Translations under genes and position numbers: made by a program | Assembly: GCA_049698695.1 (NCBI GenBank) | Contig: JBAVYH010000100.1 | Location: forward strand, 1-64,000 | Source: Bog-375 sp049698695 | GTDB lineage: Bacteria; Acidobacteriota; Terriglobia; Bryobacterales; Bryobacteraceae | DNA length: 64,000 nucleotides | Direction: 5' to 3' | The notes under the pieces: generated by a model | Seen by the model: only the letters and a program-made list of their open reading frames with translations | Databases searched by the model: none | What the model was told of the DNA's origin: nothing | Shown here: in pieces, positions 59,101 through 64,000 of the stretch | Layout of the letters: each line of letters starts with the position of its first letter | How positions within the stretch are numbered: position 1 is the stretch's first letter

Positions 59101-59462
59101 GCGCGATGCCGCAGGGCCGCTGGATCACCGACGAGACCAACCCGCGCACCGCGGCGGCGCAACCGGTGTTGACTACCGATGTCGCCGCCACGCTGGGCAG
59201 GTTCATGCGGGAGGTGGTGACCTCAGGCACCGGGCGCCGGGCGGAGGGGTCCGTTCCCATCGCCGGCAAAACCGGCACCGCCGAACTGGCCAGTGCGCCT
59301 TCGCACGCCTGGTTCATCGGCTTCGCGCCTTATGGCGCCGGGCCGCGCAAAATCGCCTTCTCCATCCTGGTGGAAAATGGAGTGTACGGCGGGGCTGCCG
59401 CCGCGCCCGCCGCCGCACAAATTGCCGAAGCGGCGGCCCAACTGGGCCTGATTCAGCCATGA
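56172..59462 (+). CDS. Fused FtsW/RodA (SEDS) glycosyltransferase and penicillin-binding transpeptidase
   Basis: The 1096-residue protein joins both activities of wall elongation or division. The first half has a signal-like helix (about 35-55), then about ten membrane segments of SEDS type (VSMWLSPWDN, VHTDLILSALGEEWGFLG, TPFLSYGRTALLANFLVIG). The second half is a class B PBP: RGAIYDRNG-like KGAIYDRNG, SxxK in PGSTFKVV (Ser843, Lys846), SxN in VVSCNAYF (Ser908) and KTG in AGKTGTAEL (Lys1033). Usually these are two genes (ftsW/pbpB or rodA/pbpA). The next gene starts 4 nt before its stop. Confidence 0.93.
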   Translation: MPVTRSSAASRPSAGRGAFRRPAWRIRELLSMLAAGLLIAAALWLVWRAKTAGFPATEQALDAKQIVNLNALSAREDLLPVLTVYADPAEREFVARKIYDISGGLPNVGAIARIRVTREDLAGHGLHTLRDRLNGRESMPLLSGDQLRLLKPSLVVRRPEEFRRSIEIWIALFFAAFLLVNAVWSVRGFRGDPWLVPAVELLTGAGLVLMISLRDPLRDQLLFADFAQGAALGCVLMAAAALLNFERLTGGLSFVPLLASFALSALLIAFGSGPGTSDAKVNLLGFQPVEIIRVLLVFFLAGYFARNWDVLRHARETRASMAGLTRYLDIPPLEYTLPAGACVALSLLFFFLQRDMGPALVFCCLFLTLYGIARSSVFVPVVGLALVVLGFVAGFYLGVPHTVGERVSMWLSPWDNIVHGGDQLAQSLWAFSTGQFSGMGIGLGDPQLVPAVHTDLILSALGEEWGFLGVAAVFGIYGFIVWRALRIALRAASDYEFYLATGLGVATALQVLLISAGALGVAPLSGVVTPFLSYGRTALLANFLVIGILESVSARRGPDDRTAPFRAPAAVAGILIAAVGATVLAKAAWVEVLRPAAVMAEGTLVVEADGARRFEYNPRFQEVMRVIPKGAIYDRNGLPLATSDWSELEKHRTEYAALGIDIDRACTRSESRHYPFGGLMFDLLGDLRTRDRWGASNTAFVERDSARRLRGYDDRPTLVEVKDPKTGARERVIRYDYRELVPLVRHRYDPASAEMRRVLDRPRDIHMSIDARLTVRVAAILRAALETAGLQKGAAVVLDPSSGDLLAAVSLPLPVDNPQAESGAEQTNPSLDRARFGLYPPGSTFKVVTAMAALRKDPRLADKTYECIRLPDGRVGNFVKGWKRPIRDDVQDKVPHGTVNMERGIVVSCNAYFAQLGTYDVGAEPLLETAGLLGISVASPATAAELRKTLPQSSYGQGQVVASPFQMARVAATVATGAMPQGRWITDETNPRTAAAQPVLTTDVAATLGRFMREVVTSGTGRRAEGSVPIAGKTGTAELASAPSHAWFIGFAPYGAGPRKIAFSILVENGVYGGAAAAPAAAQIAEAAAQLGLIQP

Positions 59463-60217
59463 AACTGTTTTCCGGGATCGAAAAGACCATCGAGCGCGGC
59501 TTCCGCAAATGGACCGAGCGCGTCTTCGGCGCGGCGCAATCCGATGAGCTGCTGCTGGTGCATCGCGCCATCCTCGAAGAAATCGAAAACAAAGTCCAGA
59601 CCGGCAGCCGCGGCAAGGGCATTTTTCCGTACTCGCTGGTGACCGTCACCTTGATCTCCGCCGATGCGGACCGGCGCGCGCTCTACCGGGCGGCGTTCGC
59701 AGACGAAGCCCGCCTGGCGAACGACATACGGCAAGCTTTGGAAGGCGCCGGCTGCCAGTTGCCGCGCGGTTTTGCGGTGGATGTCAAGACCGCCGAAAGC
59801 GGCGATCGCGCGTTTCAGATTGAGTACGGCTCCGCGACACCCGCGCTGCCCGCACCGGCCAGCCTGGTGGTAGTAAAGGGCAAGGCGGACAGCGAAACGT
59901 ACGCGATTTCCAAGCCGTGCACCAACATCGGCCGGCTGGCGGAGTTGACCGACGCCGAAGCACGCGTGCTGCGTCGCAACGACATCGTCTTTTTCGAAGG
60001 TGGCGACGAGGCCAACAGCACTGTGTCGCGTAAGCACGCGCACGTGCGGTTTGCGGCCGGCGAATACCGCATCGCGGATGACGGCAGCGAATTCGGCACC
60101 CGCGTCTTCCGCGACGGCCGCTCGATCGACGTCCCGGCCGGCAACCGCCGCGGCGAGAAGTTACGCTCCGGCGACGAGATCTACCTGGGCCGCGCCTGCC
60201 TCCGTTTTCAGCAATAG
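59459..60217 (+). CDS. FHA-domain protein, FhaA type
   Basis: A 252-residue protein. The N-terminal FhaA/DUF3662 domain opens KLFSGIEKTIERGFRKWTER and includes AILEEIENKVQTGSRG; the C-terminal FHA domain has KPCTNIGRLAELTDA, SRKHAHVRFAAG and GTRVFRDGRSIDVPAGN. In actinobacteria FhaA binds the PknB/PstP system and MviN and regulates peptidoglycan synthesis. It overlaps the SEDS-PBP gene by 4 nt and closes the operon. Confidence 0.88.
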   Translation: MKLFSGIEKTIERGFRKWTERVFGAAQSDELLLVHRAILEEIENKVQTGSRGKGIFPYSLVTVTLISADADRRALYRAAFADEARLANDIRQALEGAGCQLPRGFAVDVKTAESGDRAFQIEYGSATPALPAPASLVVVKGKADSETYAISKPCTNIGRLAELTDAEARVLRRNDIVFFEGGDEANSTVSRKHAHVRFAAGEYRIADDGSEFGTRVFRDGRSIDVPAGNRRGEKLRSGDEIYLGRACLRFQQ

Positions 60218-60376
60218 AGGCACGCGCCGCCAGCGTCGGCAGATTCGGCGGTCTCCTTGGGGGACCTGGCAAGTGACGAAATCTTGCCGCCCGGCAGTAA
60301 AATGCCGCCGATGCACGCCGACCCGCACTGGCGCCAATAGACTTGCCCTTGGCAGCCTGCGTGCCTGGAACCTGGT

Positions 60377-60709
60377 GTGACGCTAGGTCCGATGGCCGGT
60401 GAGTTGGAGCGCTACATGGACCTGTTGAGCGCACGGCAGAAGCTGGTGGCTTCCAACATCGCCAACGCGGATACGCCCGGTTACCAGACCCAGGACATCG
60501 ATTTTCAGAGCGAGTTCGAAAGCGCGATGAGCGCGCCGCAAGCGGTTGCCGTAGCTGGCCTGCCCAATAAGAATGACGGCAACAACGTCAGCCTCGACCG
60601 CGAGTCGCGGTTGCTGGCTGAGAACGCGCTGCGCTTTCAGGCAGCGTCCAGCCTGCTGCACTCGCAGATTCAGATCCTGCGCGAGGCGATTAAAGAAGGA
60701 CAAAGCTGA
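60377..60709 (+). CDS. flgB: Flagellar basal-body rod protein FlgB
   Basis: FlgB forms the proximal rod. The 110-residue protein has the rod-protein N-terminus RYMDLLSARQKLVASNIANA and DTPGYQTQDIDFQSEF, and the C-terminal helix LRFQAASSLLHSQIQILREA. A GTG start at 60377 is used; an ATG at 60392 is possible. flgC starts at the last base of its stop. Confidence 0.93.
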   Translation: MTLGPMAGELERYMDLLSARQKLVASNIANADTPGYQTQDIDFQSEFESAMSAPQAVAVAGLPNKNDGNNVSLDRESRLLAENALRFQAASSLLHSQIQILREAIKEGQS

Positions 60710-61143
60710 TGAGCCTGTTTTCCGCGCTTTCGGTGGGCGCATCCGGCATGGCGGCGCAGCGGTCGCGCGCCGAATTGCTGGTGGAGAACCTGGCCAACGC
60801 CGAAACTACGCGCACTCCCGAGGGTGGGCCGTACCGGCGCAAGGACGCGGTGTTCGAAAGCACTCCCGTCGAGTCTCCATTTTCATCGGTATTCGGCGAG
60901 GAAATGAATGCTCCCAACGGCGTGACTGTGGCCTCGGTGGTAACCGATACGCGCGAGCCGGAGCGGCGCTACATGCCGGGGCACCCCGATGCCGACGCCA
61001 ACGGGTATGTGGCTTTTCCGCGAGTAAATCCGGCCGAAGATATGGTGGATCTGCTGGACGCGTCGCGCGGCTACGAAGCCAACGTAGCGGCGATCGGCGC
61101 GGTCAAGGACATGATCCAGCGTTCCATTGACCTGTTGAAGTGA
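60709..61143 (+). CDS. flgC: Flagellar basal-body rod protein FlgC
   Basis: FlgC is a proximal rod component. The 144 residues show LSVGASGMAAQRSRAELLVE and NLANAETTRTPEGGPYRRKD, and the C-terminal rod helix MVDLLDASRGYEANVAAIGA. It overlaps flgB by one nucleotide and is followed by fliE 9 nt later. Confidence 0.96.
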   Translation: MSLFSALSVGASGMAAQRSRAELLVENLANAETTRTPEGGPYRRKDAVFESTPVESPFSSVFGEEMNAPNGVTVASVVTDTREPERRYMPGHPDADANGYVAFPRVNPAEDMVDLLDASRGYEANVAAIGAVKDMIQRSIDLLK

Positions 61144-61152
61144 GGCTGAACC

Positions 61153-61446
61153 ATGGCGTCTCCCGTTCTTCCCATTTCGGCTCCGACCATGGTCGAGCCG
61201 CTGCAGGTGGGCGGCGGAACAGGCGGCGGCGATTTCGGCCAGGTATTTTCGAGCGCCATTCACTCGGTCGAGGGCGCCGGGCAGGAGGCGCAGGCATCGG
61301 TGGAGCGCTTCCTCACCGGCGAGGGTGAGGATCTCCACAACACGGTGCTGGCCACCACCAGGGCCGAGATGGCCTTCGACATGTTCCTCCAGACGCGCAA
61401 CAAGGTAGTGAGCGCCTATCAGGAAATCATGCGCATGCAGCTCTAG
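61153..61446 (+). CDS. fliE: Flagellar hook-basal body protein FliE
   Basis: FliE joins the MS ring to the rod. The 97-residue protein has a variable N-terminus, then FGQVFSSAIHSVEGAGQEAQ and the conserved end AEMAFDMFLQTRNKVVSAYQ-EIMRMQL. It is third in the cluster. Confidence 0.94.
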   Translation: MASPVLPISAPTMVEPLQVGGGTGGGDFGQVFSSAIHSVEGAGQEAQASVERFLTGEGEDLHNTVLATTRAEMAFDMFLQTRNKVVSAYQEIMRMQL

Positions 61447-61761
61447 TCGCGCATGCAGGCAATGGGGCTCGAATGCTCGGCGCCAGCCGGCAGGTGTTAA
61501 CTTGAGCGACGGGAACTGGTTTGCGGGGCAGGCGCGCGTCGGAACCGGCCCATGGAGCGGCCCTCTGGACTATCCCCTGGACTTCGGGTTCCCTCTGGGG
61601 ACGACGCTTTGGTCCCGCCCGCCGACGGCTTTCTGCAGCGCGACCTGCTGTTTCTTGATGGCGCTGGCTTCTTTCCGCTATTTGGTACTGATTTGGTCTC
61701 AGGTTTTGGACCCCTACCACCGATCTGAGAAGCAGACCGGCAGTGCGCCGGAGCGACCGGC
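61447..61761. other. Spacer between fliE and fliF
   Basis: About 315 nt without a supported gene. A short plus-strand frame has no recognisable family and poor coding appearance. The spacing is larger than elsewhere in the flagellar cluster, so a promoter for fliF could lie here. Confidence 0.4.
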
Positions 61762-63461
61762 ATGAACAAGATTTTTGCCAACCTCACCTTGCGCCAGCGC
61801 GTCACCATCGGCTTGATGCTGGTGGCGGTCGCAGCCGGTCTGTACGCCCTGGTGCATTGGCAGAAGGAGGCGGATTTCAAGCCGCTGTTCACCGACCTGG
61901 CGCCGGAGGACGCCGGCGCGATCGTGCAGAAGCTGAAGGAAAGCGGAGTGGAGTACCGCTTGCCGGAGTCGGGCGGAACGGTGCTGGTGCCCTCGGCCCG
62001 CCTGGCGGAATTGCGTTTAACCATGGCAACCCAGGGCCTGCCGAGATCGGGCCGCATCGGGTTCGAGCTGTTCGACAAGGCTAACCTGGGGGCCACCGAA
62101 TTCACCGAACATGTCAACTACGGCCGTGCGCTCGAAGGGGAGCTGGAACGGTCGATTATTTGCCTGGCGGAAGTGGAACAAGCCCGGGTCCACATTACAT
62201 TCCCGAAAGAATCTGTTTTTCTGGATTCGCAGGAGCCGGCCAAGGCCAGCGTGCTGGTGAAGATCCGGCCCGGCGCTCACTGGCGGCGGAGAACGTCCAG
62301 GCCATCGACCATCTGGTGGCAAGCGCGGTGGAAGGGCTTGCGCCTGACGCGGTGTCGGTTTTGGACATGAACGGCAACCTGCTGGGGCGGCCTGCGGCGG
62401 CGGGCGGGCTGGAGGGTCCCGAATCCTCCGAAGCGGCGCTCGAATACCGGCACAAGGTGGAGGGGGACCTGCTGGCCAAAATCAGTTCCACGCTCGAGCC
62501 TCTGCTGGGAGCCGGGAAGTACCGGGCGGGGGTTTCGGTGGAGTGCGATTTCGCCGCCGGCGAACAGAGCGAGGAGACTTACGACCCGGCACACTCGGTG
62601 ATGCTGAGCTCGCAACGCAGCGAAGACAGCGCCGGCTCTGCTTTCGCGGCCGGCGTGCCGGGAACACCTTCGAGTCTGCCCAGGCCCACCTCACGCCCGG
62701 CCAACGGTGCGGGACGCAACACGCGCGTGACGGAAAACATCACCTACCAGGCGAGCCGGACGGTGAAGAAGACCCGCCTTCCGGCGGGAACGGTGCGCCG
62801 CATGTCGCTGGCGGTTCTGGTGGACAACGACCTCAGTTGGCAAAAGAACAAGAGCGGCTACCAGCGCGTGCTGGTGCCTCCGAGCGCGGACAAGCTGAAG
62901 GTGGTCCGCGACCTGGTGACGGGCGTCACCGGCTTCAACGCCGATCGCGGCGACCAGATTACCATCGAGTCGCTTCCCTTCGAGACCACGCTGACCTTGG
63001 AGCCTCCACAGCCGGAGGCCCCGGCGGCTCCGGCCAGACCAACTGGGCCCTTCGGCCTGCCCGTCGACCGCAAGACCTTGCCGATCGCGGTGGGAGCGGC
63101 ATTGGGCCTGGGGGTCCTGGGCTTTGTGGCTGCGCTTCTGCTGCGGGGAAAGAGCCGTGCACCGCGCGGGAAAGTGGCCCTGCAGCAAGCGTTGCCGGCC
63201 GCGCCGGAGGACGGCGAGCCGGCCACGCCGGCCCTCACGGCAACCGGCTCCAGCGTGGAGCAACAGATTGAGTCCAAGCTGGCGGAGCGCGATGCCTTGC
63301 AGCAGAAGATGGAGGCACAGGCGCTGAATGCTCTGACCGTGACACCGGTCATCACCAAGACCGCCGAAGTGCTGGCCAAGCACCTCCGGGAAAAAATCAA
63401 GCACGAGCCGGAAACGCCGGCGCAGGTCCTGCGGACGTGGATTCGTGAGGAGGAGACGTGA
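61762..63461 (+). CDS. fliF: Flagellar M-ring protein FliF, with an apparent frameshift near 62278
   Basis: FliF forms the MS ring in the inner membrane. The first reading frame runs from MNKIFANLTLRQRVTIGLML (TM about 15-35) through TDLAPEDAGAIVQKLKESGV to VLVKIRPGA, then leaves the family. The frame one base earlier continues LAAENVQAIDHLVASAVEGL to TPAQVLRTWIREEET, including RVTENITYQASRTVKKTRLP and a late TM (LPIAVGAALGLGVLGFVAAL). So one nucleotide is missing between about 62277 and 62280. A real mutation or a sequencing error are both possible; no slippery heptamer is visible. Joined length is about 566 residues, normal for FliF. Confidence 0.88.
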
Positions 63462-63484
63462 CACCGGGGGCTTGTGGATAAGCG

Positions 63485-64000
63485 ATGATTGTCAACGCCG
63501 GCAGACCCGAGACCGAAACCCTGGCGTCCCTGCGCAAAGCGGCGATGCTGCTGATTGTGCTGGGCGAACAGTCGTCGGCGGAGCTGCTGCAACAGCTATC
63601 CGAGGATGATGTCCAGAAGGTCAGCCGTGAGGTGGCCCGAATCACCTCCATCTCCGCCGAACAGGCCGAAAGCATCCTCAATGAGTTCCACCATATGGCG
63701 GTGGCGGGCGATTACGTGGCCCGCGGAGGCATCGACTACGCGCGCAAACTGTTGATGCGGGCGTTCAGCCCGGACACCGCCAAGCGGATGCTCGACCGCC
63801 TGACCAAAGCGTTGGGCGCGGATGCCGCTTCTTTCGATGCGTTGCAAAAAGCCGATCCGCAGCAGCTCGCGAAATTCATCCACAACGAGCACCCGCAGAC
63901 TATCGCGCTGGTGCTGTCGCACCTCAACGCTTCCCAGGCCGCGGCGTTGCTGACCTCGCTGCCCGCCGGGTTGCGGTCCGACGTGGCCCAGCGCATGGCG
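63485..64000 (+). CDS. fliG: Flagellar motor switch protein FliG, N-terminal part (runs off the window)
   Basis: FliG sits on the MS ring and transmits torque. The first 172 codons are present: LASLRKAAMLLIVLGEQSSA, the ARMM armadillo start VQKVSREVARITSI, YVARGGIDYARKLLMRAF and the middle-domain signature FIHNEHPQTIALVLSHL. It follows fliF by 23 nt. Full-length FliG has about 330 residues; the rest lies beyond the window. Confidence 0.95.
   Translation, partial: MIVNAGRPETETLASLRKAAMLLIVLGEQSSAELLQQLSEDDVQKVSREVARITSISAEQAESILNEFHHMAVAGDYVARGGIDYARKLLMRAFSPDTAKRMLDRLTKALGADAASFDALQKADPQQLAKFIHNEHPQTIALVLSHLNASQAAALLTSLPAGLRSDVAQRMA

Noticed and set aside
61502..61765. 87-codon frame between fliE and fliF
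   Set aside because: No family, no good ribosome site, and composition unlike a conserved flagellar protein.
62270..62285. Programmed ribosomal frameshift in fliF
   Set aside because: No slippery heptamer or clear downstream structure is visible, and FliF is not known to be recoded.
1..64000. CRISPR arrays, rRNA genes, prophage structural genes
   Set aside because: No regularly spaced repeat series, rRNA sequence or phage head/tail genes were seen.

Overview
The window is about 64 kb of GC-rich, densely coded bacterial DNA. The gene families suggest an Acidobacteriota member of the Solibacter/Bryobacter kind. The pointers are a PEP-CTERM sorting signal remnant, a DUF4159 protein, many Tat-like exported enzymes, serine/threonine kinase signalling with FHA proteins, and dispersed palindromic repeats. 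This placement is inference; there is no rRNA gene in the window to settle it.

Layout. 1-2007: start of carB and all of carA (minus strand). 2536-7448: a surface-glycan block with a Wzt-type ABC ATPase that has a C-terminal glycan-binding domain, a methyltransferase with a long coiled coil, and a double glycosyltransferase. 7461-19106: mixed housekeeping with two MFS transporters, an exported hydrolase, a TPR protein and dGTPase pair, DUF4159, panB and panC, a PIN-type toxin-antitoxin pair and an OmpR-type two-component system. 19289-30498: small exported proteins, a broken PEP-CTERM gene, a ROK-like/PIG-L pair, an acyl-CoA synthetase (ADP-forming)-acetyltransferase fusion, and an NlpC/P60 peptidase with a dipeptide epimerase. 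30599-32325: pyrF and selD; selD carries an in-frame UGA that reads as selenocysteine. 35000-37490: a three-gene ATPase cassette inserted at the 3' end of leuS, with a duplicated leuS 3' end on its far side. 37489-42160: leuS and two Tat-type sugar-metabolism-like proteins. 42270-47806: a polysaccharide initiation and assembly block (polytopic PGT, monotopic PGT-like protein, GT2, UDP-GlcNAc 2-epimerase). 47807-51320: an AT-richer island with a HARE-HTH protein, a tRNA-like element, an MqsR-MqsA-SecB-like toxin-antitoxin-chaperone module and a broken REP-associated transposase. 51640-60217: an FHA/PP2C/Ser-Thr kinase/SEDS-PBP fusion/FHA operon for envelope growth control. 60377-64000: flagellar basal-body genes flgB, flgC, fliE, fliF (frameshifted) and the start of fliG.

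Most notable: the selenoprotein SelD and its SECIS-like hairpin, the leuS-linked cassette of three overlapping genes (the best candidate for an undescribed system), the three-part TA-chaperone module, the FtsW/RodA-PBP fusion within a kinase/phosphatase/FHA locus, and a sugar transferase that has lost its catalytic Asp-Glu pair. All calls come from reading the sequence; no database search was run.
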